A stretch of 64,000 bases of DNA, taken from the NCBI GenBank assembly GCA_018136815.1, contig CM030933.1:5286282-5350281 (forward strand), read 5' to 3'. The DNA comes from Isochrysis galbana. Taxonomy: Eukaryota > Haptophyta > Isochrysidales > Isochrysidaceae. The notes beneath the pieces are model-generated. The model did not search any database. It worked only from the letters and a program-made list of their open reading frames with translations, and was not told where the DNA came from. Position numbers and translations under genes: made by a program. Positions within the stretch are counted from its first letter, which is position 1; every line of letters starts with the position of its first letter. Below are positions 52,041 to 62,525 of the stretch, in pieces.

Positions 52041-52545
52041 GGGGATATCGATGCGTTGCTCAAGATGATTGTGCCGCATATTCATTGTGATGGGCGCGAG
52101 CTCAAGCTTGAGGACTTGATCGTCTTAGATGTACTTTCCAAAGAGGGCGCGTACTTCCCCCGGATCCACAATGACATCCAGTGGGAATTCTATCCGAACG
52201 ACGGGTTTCAAGTTTGGATGCTTCTTGAAAACGATCACGAACAAAACTGGGGTAACATGTTCATATTTGATTCCAATGAAGGAGAGAATGGCCGTGTGAG
52301 GCTTGCAGACGACAACCTGACATTGATGTTCGTGACCCCTCGGCATGCGAAAGGGAGTCCAAGATCAGCCGATGTGCTAAGTATTTGGATTTCACGCCCG
52401 GAGATATGTTGGTATTTAGCTCCCGCTTCTTGCACATGTCCGACCTTCGCGTCCTCAAAAGCCGCAGGAAGTCGGTTGGCTTTCGCGTCCTCGTGCGTCG
52501 AAAAGGGTGCGCCGGTGCGCCGTACCGCCCCCGCGTAACTCTGCC
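52041..52545 (+). pseudogene. Fe(II)/2-oxoglutarate dioxygenase (PhyH-like), split between two frames
   Basis: First frame: IVLDVLSKEGAYFPRIHNDI, QWEFYPNDGFQVWMLLENDH, GNMFIFDSNEGENGRVRLAD. Near 52345 the sensible frame changes, and the second reads AKYLDFTPGDMLVFSSRFLH, MSDLRVLKSRRKSVGFRVLV. Together they supply the HxD pair (HND), the distal His (FLHMSD) and the 2-oxoglutarate Arg (KSVGFRV) of phytanoyl-CoA-dioxygenase-like enzymes in the right order and spacing. The single frame change makes this a pseudogene, or an unrecognised tiny intron or sequencing indel. The start is unclear because the upstream frame merges with Pro/Arg-rich codons. Confidence 0.6.
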
Positions 52546-52879
52546 GCATGCCCGTTTTCGACGATCCATCCAGATGGGGCGCCTCGCCAGACACCAAATA
52601 CACAGGGGCCACTCACACAGTCACGCCAATCAGGCAGGCCGCGCACCGAAATTTGGTCGAAATCAGCCATCCGCTGGGCCCATTCATTGGACGCCCAACG
52701 TCTCCGAGGGAGGCCAAGAGAGCCCAACTTTGAACTGATGCCGAGCGCGCTACCCGTCAACCCCTCCGAAGTCGTTCCCTCCGCCGCGCCTGCCGCCGGC
52801 TTGGCTCCTTCCTCATTGCCCTCAGGCCCTATGGGCCATCCCAATTCGTCATCAAATCCTCTTCCTCTTTCCAGGGCGA

Positions 52880-53085
52880 GCGAACTAGGCGAGCCTGTGA
52901 GGGGCAGAGAGTGGGTCAGCAGGGCCAGCAGGGCAATCTACTCCTGGCAAGCCATAGGGCATGCCAAGAGCAGGAGCGGATGGGTGGTTCCTCCCCCACA
53001 GAAGGCTAGGAGTGGAGAGGGAGGGGGGCTCGTGCCCCCCCGTGGCCCGTGGATATGCCGGACGGACCAAGTATAAACTTAGCGC
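52880..53085 (-). repeat. SINE-like family A, 5' fragment (copy A6)
   Basis: CTAAGTTTATACTTGGTCCG at 53085 leftward, followed by the CACGAGCCCCCCTCCCTCTC core and GGAACCACCC. Similarity ends near 52880. Confidence 0.7.
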
Positions 53086-53187
53086 TGCAGCTATTAGCTG
53101 ACTCCCGTGTGAGGGTAGTCTCATAGTAGCTCGTACCCTGAATCTTCAAGAGTTTTTGTGAAGAAGCGGTGGCACAGGCGCATCGCA

Positions 53188-53281
53188 AGGCCCCAACGCG
53201 CCAGTTAGCAATTGCAGGAGACAATACACATTGTAGGCCCCAACGCGCCAGTTAGCAATTGCAGGAGACAATACACAATGT
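53188..53281. repeat. Tandem duplication, 47-bp unit
   Basis: AGGCCCCAACGCGCCAGTTA ... ACAATACACATTGT occurs twice head to tail (53188-53234, 53235-53281), with one change near the end. Confidence 0.92.
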
Positions 53282-53814
53282 AGTATAACCACACAGTCAC
53301 GCATAGCGGATACCCTCCTTCACAGTTCAACAGCTACAAGAGTGGACACCAACGTGTCGCAAAACCGCCCTTTCATCGAAGTGTCGCCACGAGCCGAAAG
53401 CCACGACGAGCAGAAGAGAGCCTAAGTTACGTCCATAAGGGCCGCGAGCGGAAATTTGTGCGAGCACCATCAATATACCCACCTGCCACAAACGTCTGCA
53501 TGACCAATGTGACAAATAGGACCAAGGTGGAGAGTTAGGCCATCGCGAAAAAGCAGGCAGCGAGAGATGCACCGATTCGCAGTCACTGGCGCTGATGGCG
53601 GGTGAGCATGATCAGCGGGCGGGTGAGCATCGTCATAGCACTTGATGCTTGTAAGAGCACATCTATGACATCAGGAAGGCCATCTCCCTCCAACTATGTG
53701 AAACCCACGGCGTATCCATGCTGGGATTGAAGGGAAAACAGAAGGTGGAGAGTTGCAGCCATGCGTGCGCTCTCTCGCCATTGGGGTTAAGCTGCAGGTC
53801 TCGGGCCGACACCC
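53282..53814. other. 3' flank of the chromodomain-HMG gene
   Basis: No gene recognised. Confidence 0.5.
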
Positions 53815-54941
53815 TCATGCAGCAGCTTCGACTGGGGCGGGCTCTGGAGGCACTGTCGGCTCTGACACTACTTGTGTCTCCCCGTTTTCTACCGCCTTCA
53901 CCTCCGACTCCTTTTCTTCGGGGGTCGCGTCCTCCGCAGCTGCTTCGGGCTCGGACTCCCTATCCTTTGCACCCGCCTCGGCAGGTGCTGCACCACCATT
54001 GGCTGTCTTGTAGGCTGCCATCTCTGCATCATAGCGCTCCTTGTCAGCCTTTTGCTTGGCCATGTATGGAGCCTTCTCTTCGTCCGACATCTTGCGCCAA
54101 CGTTCGCCTAGCTCTTTGCCAACGTCTATCATCTTGTAGTTTGGATTCGCCTGCATGATGCCTTGCCGATGCTCGGCAGCGAAGAAGATGTATCCCGTGG
54201 CTGCTTTCTTGGGAAGTTCAGGATTCTTCTTCTTCCGCTTTCGTGGCGATTTAGATGGAGCGTCCGCCTTTTCCTCATCCTCGGCCTTCTTCTCCTTGGA
54301 TGCGGGCGACCTACGCTTCTTGGGGGTCTCTGCAGTCTCATCTGCACCCATCTTGGTCTTTGCTCCCTTTGCCGGCTTCTCTTGACTCTTTAGCCACTGC
54401 AAGGGAGCAAGAAGAACTGTTGGCAAAAACACAGCGCCACAGCATAAGGGCTCTCACAAGGATTTTTCCGATGTCCAATGCAGTGGGAGGGCCGGCGTAC
54501 TTCCTCATACTGAACAGTGTCCTCAATATGCGCCAGCGGCTCCCACGTGTTGTCGCCCTCCTCGTCCCAGCCGAGCCACTTGATGAGGAACTGCTCTTCA
54601 CCTGAGAGTTGGGAAGGAGCAGAGTGTTCTTGAGGAGCGTGCGCGCATGCAGCCGCCGCTCAGAGCGTGCGTGGGCGCAGCTCACCCTTGCGAACTCTCC
54701 GCTTCAGAATCTTTTCGATCGTGTACTCCTCCTCCTCCTCCTCCTCCTCCTCCTCTCCCTCCCCCTCTCCCCCACCCTCCTCCTCCCCTTTCTCTTGCTT
54801 CTCGGCGTCGACTGCCTCCACAGGCTTGGCATCCGGCTCAGCGGCGTCGACGGCCTCGCTCTCGACCACGGTGACGGACTTCGGCTCCTCCTCGCTCTTC
54901 TCCACCTCACTCGCCACCTTGGTCACCTTGCTCTTCACCAT
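53815..54941 (-). CDS. Chromodomain plus HMG-box protein
   Basis: Three exons: 54941-54686, 54601-54501 and 54396-53815, with GT-AG introns of 84 and 104 bp. They sum to 939 nt, 312 residues and a stop. The N terminus is acidic, with a run of Glu coded by a CTC microsatellite. The chromodomain spans the first intron: YTIEKILKRRVRKG|EEQFLIKWLGWDEEGDNTWE, PLAHIEDTVQYEE, including the aromatic cage positions. A Lys-rich linker (KKRRSPASKEKK, PRKRKKKNPELPKKAATGYI) leads to the HMG box: FFAAEHRQGIMQANPNYKMI, GKELGERWRKMSDEEKAPYM, KERYDAEMAAYK. The tail is acidic. The likely role is binding methylated histone H3 and bending DNA in chromatin. The combination in one 312-residue protein is uncommon. 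The coding strand is CT-rich just upstream of the ATG. Confidence 0.93.
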
Positions 54942-55400
54942 GGCCGATGGCCGATGGGGGCTTTGCCGCCGAGGAGAGTGGAGAGAGAGGGAGAGAGAGA
55001 GAGCGAGAGGGAGAGAGAGAGAGAGGGAGAGGGTGGGGCAAGCGTAGAGTAGGAGAAGAGAGAACAGGAAGAGAGAGTAGTTTACTTTACAAGAGAGAGC
55101 ACTGACCCAGACATACTTTAGTTCTGTATCCTTCCATTCCCTACCACCCCTCCTGCCCCACCCTTCTCTTCTAACGGCTTCCTTCCATACATATATGTGT
55201 TCCTGAGTCCTCTCTTGCTTCCCTCCTCGTTTCCCTCACGACGCACGGCCGGCGCGCGGCTGGGGGGGGGGGGGGGGGGGGGGGGGCGCGGCGGCGGGAT
55301 TGGGGGGGGGGGGGGGGGGAAGGTGGGCGGCGGCCGGGCGGGGGGCGGCGGCGGCGGGAGGGGAGGGGGAGAGGGAGGGAAGAGGGGGCCTTGTGCCTTC
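54942..55400. repeat. GA microsatellite and poly-G region
   Basis: (GA)n at 54978-55030; near-pure poly-G at 55261-55320; GC-rich to about 55380. No coding. Confidence 0.85.
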
Positions 55401-56474
55401 AAAAGAAGGAAAGAAGGGAGAGGGAGGAGGGAGTACTGTTACACTTTACTCGGTACCTAGCCAATTCCTAGCACAATTGTTCTCCCCCTTGGTATTTTGG
55501 CCCCTTGAGGCTTCAGGGCCCTGAGTCAAGCATTGTGCTCAGCCCACATGTACTGGCCAGGCCTACAACCAAAGGGTTGGTCGGCATTCAAGAGGGTTGT
55601 GTCATAGACGCACCGCGTGCCGGGGCCTGTACGGCCTGTCAATATTGGGCGCAACTCAATCCCTGTCATTTTGTTCTTCAAGGTCCCAAAGTCCCATATG
55701 TATTTCAAGTGCAACCCATACAAAAAAGGTATGGTTGGGCCATGGATAGGCATCCTTGGCGGCTAATGCCCATGGGTATGGGCATGGTGTGTGATAGCCA
55801 GCCCTAGGTGGCCGTTTGCGCAAGCACCGGCAACCAGCAGGTGGCCAATGAGTGGCGGAGTGGCGCGTGGTACGCGCGTGGGCTTGCGTCTTGCGTCGTA
55901 TGAATGAGGATAGAGCACATGGTGATTAAGTATGCATGTATAGAAAAGGTAGCAACACTACAACACTCCACCACAAACCTAAGACTGAGTTCCATCCCCA
56001 TCCAATGCACCCCCTACCTAGGCCCAGGCACAATTATCTAGATAAGCTTTTGGATATTTGGTATTTGGGTGCACTTTTAGGCCATTTGGATATCTCCGGA
56101 TATTTGGGCCGGTCATAGGCCCCGGCGACCAATACCGGGGGGGGGCAATACCAAGCAAGGGGGCCAATACCAAGGGGGGCCGGGAGTGAGGGATCGTGGA
56201 GCGGGGCGGGAGTCGCGGCACCGCGGATGGGATCACCGCATGACTCTTGGCTCTTGGTTAGCCTTAGTAAATGGCCCTGTTTACGTGAATAGTGAGTACG
56301 TCTGTGCACGCCACAGTGAGCCAGAACGACCCGACATCGACGATGGACGATGGAAGCGGGTGAGGCCTGAGCGAGCCCGCTCTCCGCTGCCCTGCCCGTT
56401 GTGCCTGCCCGCGGCGGCGGCCGCGCGCGATGGCGCGACTCACAGACACCCGGACACCCTATGTCGATATGTCG
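55401..56474. other. Intergenic, with one possible coding relic
   Basis: 55526-55753 on the minus strand is an open frame (FLYGLHLKYIWDFGTLKNKM, TGRTGPGTRCVYDTTLLNAD) that reads like a protein fragment, but I cannot place it. About 56040-56110 contains GGATATTTGG-type repeats shared with 45940-46030. Confidence 0.35.
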
Positions 56475-56650
56475 CCAACCTACTTTTATAAGTAGGGGTC
56501 AATGGGGGCCTCGCCCCCCCCCTCTCTCCATCGCGGACACCCCCAGGGGTGGGCCCGTACAATCAACCACAGCCCCTGCCCTTTGGCAGGGGCTGGGCAA
56601 TCACGCAATCACCACACTGGCCCAGACCCCTAGTGGGCGCGGGCCGTGAT
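56475..56650 (+). repeat. SINE-like family B, 5' fragment (copy B2)
   Basis: CCAACCTACTTTTATAAGTA then GGGGGCCTCGCCCCCCCCTC, TCCATCGCGGACACCCC and CAGCCCCTGCCCTTTGGCAG: the same 5' end as the complete copy at 58025-58969. Confidence 0.75.
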
Positions 56651-58008
56651 TCTGTCGAGTCGAGCGGAGCCGGAGGGCTCTGAGCCACTCCGTCGCGAGC
56701 GGCACCGGCGGTTAGCGCGGCGCTCTGGCCCTCCTCCCCGCCGGGAGTCGGGTGAATGAAATTCTGGATGGGGTCGGGCATCCCCTTTTGGGTGTCTGGA
56801 CTGGGAACGAACGGCGAACGAAGGGCTGTGGGGCGGCGAGGCGCTCCTAGCGGCCCTAGGGTAGTGGGTTTTAAGAGATTGTTAGACCTACAAAGAACTC
56901 TTCCCTCAGGGAGGGAGCCTAGGCTGCTAGAGTGCAGCGACGCAGCGAACAACGACGGACAACGAACCTGAGAACAACAGGCTACACCGACTCACGAACA
57001 CACCGGAATCATTCACCCAAACCAAGCAAATTATCAAGCAACCGCGACCCCAAATCACCGATAACTCAAACACGTCGCGAGAGACGGAGAGAGAGAGCGA
57101 GCGAGAGAGAGAGACTCCGCAGCGACGGCCGGAGCGTGTCTCCCTTGTAACTTCCCACGTAGCGGAGAGTCCGAAGGGGAGCGTCATGTCGCGCGACCAC
57201 GGCGATCACTTTGGATACAGATCGCAACGAGATATCTTCACGACCGAAGAAATCTTGCCGTTGAGCATGAACCTTCTAGACGCTTCTAACGAACAACCCT
57301 GAGTAGCGGAGCGCGCATGGCGCATGGGCCGGGAAATCTTTACTGTAATCCACTCACGCCTCACGCCTTCTTACGTCTCGCTCACTCAGGTCTGCGACAA
57401 ATGCTGCTCAGAGTGCAGCGATGGCGAAGAGGTGGAGGCATCTGTTGGTCTATTGGTCAGGAGCCACCCAAGCTGTCCAACATCGAGAGGGCGCGCAAGG
57501 AGAAGATGGGGCTGGGACTGGCTGTGGTGCTGTGGTTGGAGTGGTGGTGCTGTGTCTGGTGTGAGATTGTGTGTGTGGGAGTGTGGGAGCTGCGAGCGAG
57601 TGTGGAGTGAGGGTGTTTGGGGGTTCAGCATGACATGAAGAGTACCAATCCTCAGCTTGCATGGTGACACACGACGGACGAGGACGCACAGGGAAGACGG
57701 AAGGACAGGGAGACGGAGGGTGCTTCGGAGCGCTGGCGCTGAGAAAACACATAAAACAGGAAGATAGACACCGGGAGAACGACGGGGGGGGGCGAAAAAC
57801 TATAGGAACAGGGAAAGGATAGAAGATATGGACGAAGGGAACGGGGCACTGGCGGGTCGGGGAGGGGGCGGGACGCGGGAAGACCCCCGACCCCGCTGGC
57901 CAAGGAAACAAGGGGAGGACCGGGGTTACAAAGGAAAGAGCAAGGGAGGGATCTCGGCTGCATGCGGGCGCGGAGAGAGGGAAAAGAGGGAAGGGCGGGG
58001 CGCTGGGA
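56651..58008. other. 1.36-kb region without a supported gene
   Basis: Purine-rich runs at about 57080-57115 and 57680-58010. No domain recognised in any frame. Confidence 0.5.
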
Positions 58009-58024
58009 GGGGAGATACGTTCTA

Positions 58025-58969
58025 TAATAATAATAATAAAATGACTGAGCATTAGTACCACTACTCTCACTAGCCCCGGTACTAACACGACAACCCTCAG
58101 CGCACCTGCCCGTACACCTTGGCGCGTGTTGATGCCACAGACACATACACCTATGCCCCCCTTCGAATCTCCCCCCTCGCAAGCCCCCGGCTCCCATTCT
58201 AACTCCCCACAAGTTAAAATGAGGGAAAACCCATTGGGGCGGACCGACCTACGTCGGGCGACCCTCCGGGAAAAAGCACCGGGGGGGGGGGGAGGAACCT
58301 CTCGTCAATAAAGAGGATCGGCCCTTCCAGCTCGCGCCGTGAGCAGTTCTCGAGAAATAAATGACTGCGAGTCGAGTAGCCTGTGCCACCTTCAAGATAC
58401 TCTCCCCGATCTTGAGCCACTCCCTTCTCTCTCCCGCCTGTCGCCGGCCGCCCCCTACCCGTTTGCTAACGCAAACGGGATCTGTTTCTAACCGCACTCC
58501 ATCGGGGGGGGTGCAAATCCCCCCCTCTCCCTCTCTCCGCTCTCACCCCTCGAAGTCCCTGCGGCGCGTCGCCATGCGGCGCGCCCTGACCTGCTCTCAG
58601 AGGTCCTGTGGGGGCTCCCAGAGGGCCAGCCAGGGCAGCTCAGGGGGCAGAGGAGGCTGGGGCTCAGCCCCTGGCCCCCCCTGCCTCTCCCACGCTCGCC
58701 TCGCTGGCCATGGGAGCCTCCCAAAGGCCCCTGTATGCCTGGCGACCAGGGACAGGGGGGGAGTCAGCTCGAGGGCAGGCCCAATGCGGGCGTGGGAGTG
58801 CGGTTCGCGGCCCGCGCCCCCTGAGGGTCTGGGCTGATTTGATGAGTGCCCTGCCCCTGCCAAAGGGCAGGGGCTGGGGTTGAGTGTACGGTCCCACCCC
58901 GGGGGGTGTCCGCGATGGAGAGTGGGGGGCGCGAGGCCCCCATTGTCCCCCACTTATAAAAGTAGGTTG
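58025..58969 (-). mobile_element. Complete SINE-like retroposon, family B (copy B1)
   Basis: 945 bp, minus orientation: 5' CAACCTACTTTTATAAGTGG at 58969, 3' tail TTTTATTATTATTATTATTA at 58025. Perfect 16-bp target duplication GGGGAGATACGTTCTA at 58009-58024 and 58970-58985. The interior shares the GGCAGGGG/CTCAGCCCC core style with family A, and its 3' region (58080-58310) recurs at 19565-19760. No protein domains. Confidence 0.9.
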
Positions 58970-58985
58970 GGGGAGATACGTTCTA

Positions 58986-60300
58986 AGAATAGAGCGTGTC
59001 GTGGGGCATGGAGGGCGTTCGCGCGCTCCCCCTAACGCTAACGCAACAGTAGATATATTTGTATGATTGATAATATGAATATGATTGGCTTCTGACTTCT
59101 AGCTTAGTTAGTTACTAGGGAGAGGAAGGGATCTGAGATGATTGATCTAGGCGTGGCTACGATAGCGGTACCTATAGCCACGCGCGAGGCGAGAATATTA
59201 AAAAAAAATTAAACCTGTTACCTATTACCTATTAATAGTAACAGGCAACAGGTCTGGTAGGCCTCTTGATCTCTTAATAGAACCTATTAGAAGCCTATTG
59301 TCCCATCCGGGATCGGACCTATAAGTATTGATTGCGACTCCCCTTGCCCCTTGGACTAACTAGCCCTAGCCGCTTGGCCACGATAAGGTCCACCTCATGG
59401 AGGAGATCCTCGGCACCACGCTTCTTGCTCGGCATCGGGTCATCGCGGGCTGTACTCAGTGCTGCCGTCGGCTGTCGAGTTGTCGAGCCAAGGGGGGGGG
59501 GGGGGGAACGGGTAAAACGTCGGTGGAGATGGAGATGGAGAAGAGAGGTCTCTTTTATATATATTGAACGGACAATGTGTAGGCGGGAAGAGAGGAAAGG
59601 GAAAGGGAGGAGGAGGAACAAGAGAAAGAATAAAAGAAGAAAGAAGAAGGAAAGAAAAATAAAATTAGAGCGTGAAACGTGGAACGTGGCTGAACGACGC
59701 TGAACGACGCTGAACGACGCTGAGACGCTGAGACGCTGAACGACGCTGAACGACCGACCGACCGAACCGACATCTAGCTAGACACATACACACATCAGAA
59801 GACACCTACAAAGTGTGTTGTATTGTACATGGTATCGGTATCGGGTGCCGCGACTTTTTTTGAAAAAAGAGTTTGTTGACACCCCCTATTATCTGCATAA
59901 TACTGGCATAATAAGAATAATAGGTTGAGGGAGGACGCTATTACTATATCTATGATATTAGCTGCCGGCACTATTACTATCTATGATGTTAGCTGAAGTG
60001 GAATTTTAGGTTCTAACATCATAGCTCTGAATCAAACCTATTCACAGTCTTAGTGGTTTTGCATTTAGGGGTTAGGATTAATAGATAGGCCATAGCGGTA
60101 GCGTGTCGAGGTAATTATATCTTATGGTGGTTTTGCATTTAGGGGTTAGGATTTTAAAGACAACGGTTCAAAATTCAATTAACCAGTTGACAAACATACA
60201 ACAACAACACCGGGGAACCGGGCATGAGGTGCTCGTCTTGCTACCGGAGAGCGTGCAAGCCATTCTTAGGTCGAGAACCCAAGGCATCCTCCTTAAAAGG
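58986..60300. other. Intergenic, repeat-rich
   Basis: 59150-59209 carries the 60-bp motif. 59700-59760 is a run of (CTGAACGACG)n-type units. 59940-60000 and 60050-60155 contain short duplicated segments (CTATTACTAT...GATGTTAGCTG; TGGTTTTGCATTTAGGGGTT twice). No gene recognised. Confidence 0.5.
59150..59209 (+). repeat. Dispersed 60-bp motif, copy 4
   Basis: GGCGTGGCTACGATAGCGG, spacer, TAGCCACGCGCGAGGCGAGA, ATATTAAAA. It is closest to copies 1 and 3. Confidence 0.75.
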
Positions 60301-61056
60301 TCAAAGCCGATCAGTCTTGCTAGAGTCGGTTTCGGACATGTTGCGGCATTCTTGGGAGGGTAAAGGAGAGTCATTCGTCTTCTCGATTGGATTGGGAATC
60401 ATCTTGGTACTTGTACTCCCTTGCTCCTGAGCCATCGCGCCTTCTGCAGTGGTCGCGGCATAACCGACAACACTCACTATAGGTTGAGCGACAACAACGG
60501 GCGGCTGGCTTGCGGAATCGGAGGAAGCACACGGCGCAGTTCCTTGTGCTTCCGCATCGCCGGCATTAGGCTCAGTTGCATTGACTTGAGCTGACGCAGC
60601 CGCATTACGTGCATTGTCGGCCTGTCTCTTCTTGTAACAGCCAAGAGCACCCCCACACACGGCAATGACGCTGCAAACTACACCAATGATGAGGCCGATG
60701 GGGATGACGACGACGCGGCGGCGTGAGGAGCTTGAGGAGGAAGAATAGTAGTAAGATGACCGAGGTGGCGGCGGGGATGAGGAATAATAGTAGTAAGATG
60801 GCGGAGGTGGCGGCGGAGATGGACTAGGAGGCGGTGGCTGACTTCCCCAAGATGGCGGAGGCGGCCGACTTGGTCTCCAGCCACAATCGTAGCAGTCACT
60901 GCCATATAAGCAGACATCAAAGAATGATCCGTAGCCACCGTCATCGCACTCTCCATCGGATGCGTAATCACAGGTGTTGGTGCATATAGAGCTGCCGGGG
61001 ACAATATAGATGAGGACGAGGATAGCCACCGGTTTAACGCGGCTCGCTTGCACCAT
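60301..61056 (-). CDS. Type I membrane protein with LNR-like cysteine motif
   Basis: 251 residues from ATG 61056, chosen because it opens a signal peptide (QASRVKPVAILVLIYIVPGS). An extracellular Cys-rich unit follows: CTNTCDYASDGECDDGGYGS, FDVCLYGSDCYDCG, resembling the LNR/Notch-type calcium-binding pattern common in algal surface proteins (C..C.YA.DG.CDDGG...C..G.DC.DCG). Next is a Pro/Tyr/Ser-rich stalk (PPPPSWGSQPPPPSPSPPPP), one transmembrane helix (VVVIPIGLIIGVVCSVIAVC) after a basic RRR patch, and a polar cytoplasmic tail of about 110 residues. The role is unknown; a surface receptor or adhesion function is inference. Confidence 0.8.
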   Translation of the reverse strand: MVQASRVKPVAILVLIYIVPGSSICTNTCDYASDGECDDGGYGSFFDVCLYGSDCYDCGWRPSRPPPPSWGSQPPPPSPSPPPPPPSYYYYSSSPPPPRSSYYYSSSSSSSRRRVVVIPIGLIIGVVCSVIAVCGGALGCYKKRQADNARNAAASAQVNATEPNAGDAEAQGTAPCASSDSASQPPVVVAQPIVSVVGYAATTAEGAMAQEQGSTSTKMIPNPIEKTNDSPLPSQECRNMSETDSSKTDRL

Positions 61057-62134
61057 GGAGAGCAGAGAGAAGTGAGGTTGACTGCTACGCAAGAAGAAAC
61101 GAGTAGGTTGAGAAATTTTAGAGGAACATGCGACGCTCCACATGGCAGAGCAAGGTGCAAAAGTGAGGGCGGCGGGGGTATGACACGTCAGTAGCATGGG
61201 TGCTTGATCTGGCGGTGGGTTTGGGCGAAGCCATTAAGGAAATGACACAGAGCGCTTGTATGAGGCGAGCCAAGACCTGCACCAGGGCCCCGGAGCATTA
61301 GACAGCTCAGAGGACCTGGCGAGGCAAAGTTGAGATGCAGTCGAAATACTGACTCTGCTCAAGTGATAGCAGTCTTTCGTTTTGTGCCGCTGAGAGCACA
61401 GAGCGCCTAGAATGTTGACGGTGGAATTGTACACACGCTGACAGAGTTATGTGCTTGGACAAGAGGAGACGCCGCAATGGGAGGGCGGGCTCTTGCCGTG
61501 CACGCACCTTGGCTGAGTCGTTGGAGGTCAGCGGAAGCGGCGGAGAAGACGGGAGCTGGGTTCTCGGGCACCTCGGTTGCTCCTCTAAGGGGTCTCGACA
61601 GTCGACACCCCGCTTGCTGCTTGGGTAGGAGATCTTCAGGGGTTGTGGTGTGGTGGAACTCATGAGATTTCAGATAATTTAACCTGACTAAATGTGTGCG
61701 TCAGACCACAGAACGGATCATCGCCGTGAACGAGACGTGACCTGGACCTGGTCGCGTAGGACTACTGTTTGGCCCAACCTATATTAAGGTGGTTCTAAAG
61801 GTTTTCTAAAAGTCTGGCGCGAGACGGCGGGTGGCGGGTGGCGGGCGCGCTGGCTGCCCACCTGCCCGCCTCTGCAGGCCTTCGCTCCATGTATGGGGCA
61901 TGGGAGTTCGGTGATCCGTGGGAGGTGGAGGCCCAGGGAGGGGATGGGTGTGGTGGCGCGGCTGAAGCGGCACCCGGGGCTTCCCTGCCCGCGCTGCATG
62001 TGATCTGCGTGCAGCGCGGGCCGTAGGCCACCAGCCACCAGCGCGTCGCTGTTGCTGTGTCCTTTGCACGACCTGGAGGACGATGAGGCCGCCGAGGCAG
62101 CAAAGGCACTCGCCCTCTCGCACTCGCTACCGCT
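61057..62134. other. Spacer upstream of the LINE
   Basis: No host gene recognised. The right part (from about 61790) may belong to the LINE 5' region, but similarity to other copies begins only near 62135. Confidence 0.45.
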
Positions 62135-62525
62135 ATGTATGTCTGCCCCCCTATGGAGGCAACTCCTACCTTCAGTGCACCCCTCGGGGGCGGGCACTTC
62201 ACTCAACAAACAATCATTGGAGCCTTTACGGCTTCCAACCCCCCAAACATCAACCCACAGAAGTCGTACGCTGAAGCGGCCGGCCCCAAAGGGAAGCAGC
62301 CACAAGAAACACAGAAGGCCCCACCTCTGCCCTCTCAACATCCACAGCCGCCCTCGCGCAGGCGACGGAACCGAAGCCAAACCAAACTCACAACACACAC
62401 ACACAATTCGCATCACCCCCCCATGACGATGAGGAGGAACCCGATGACCCACTCCTTACTTCATTCAGCTAGCCCAGCTAGCTGAGGACAAGAAGGAGAT
62501 CAAAAGCGAGGATGTAGCAACCTAC

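Noticed and set aside
55526-55753. 75-codon minus-strand frame that reads like protein
   Set aside because: No family, start context or neighbours support it; mentioned only inside the intergenic entry.
59302-59390. tRNA-like segment on the minus strand (GTGGCCAAGCGGCTAGGGC and GGTCCGATCCC resemble A and B boxes)
   Set aside because: The acceptor and T stems do not pair, and the anticodon arm cannot be drawn. At most a tRNA-derived SINE relic.
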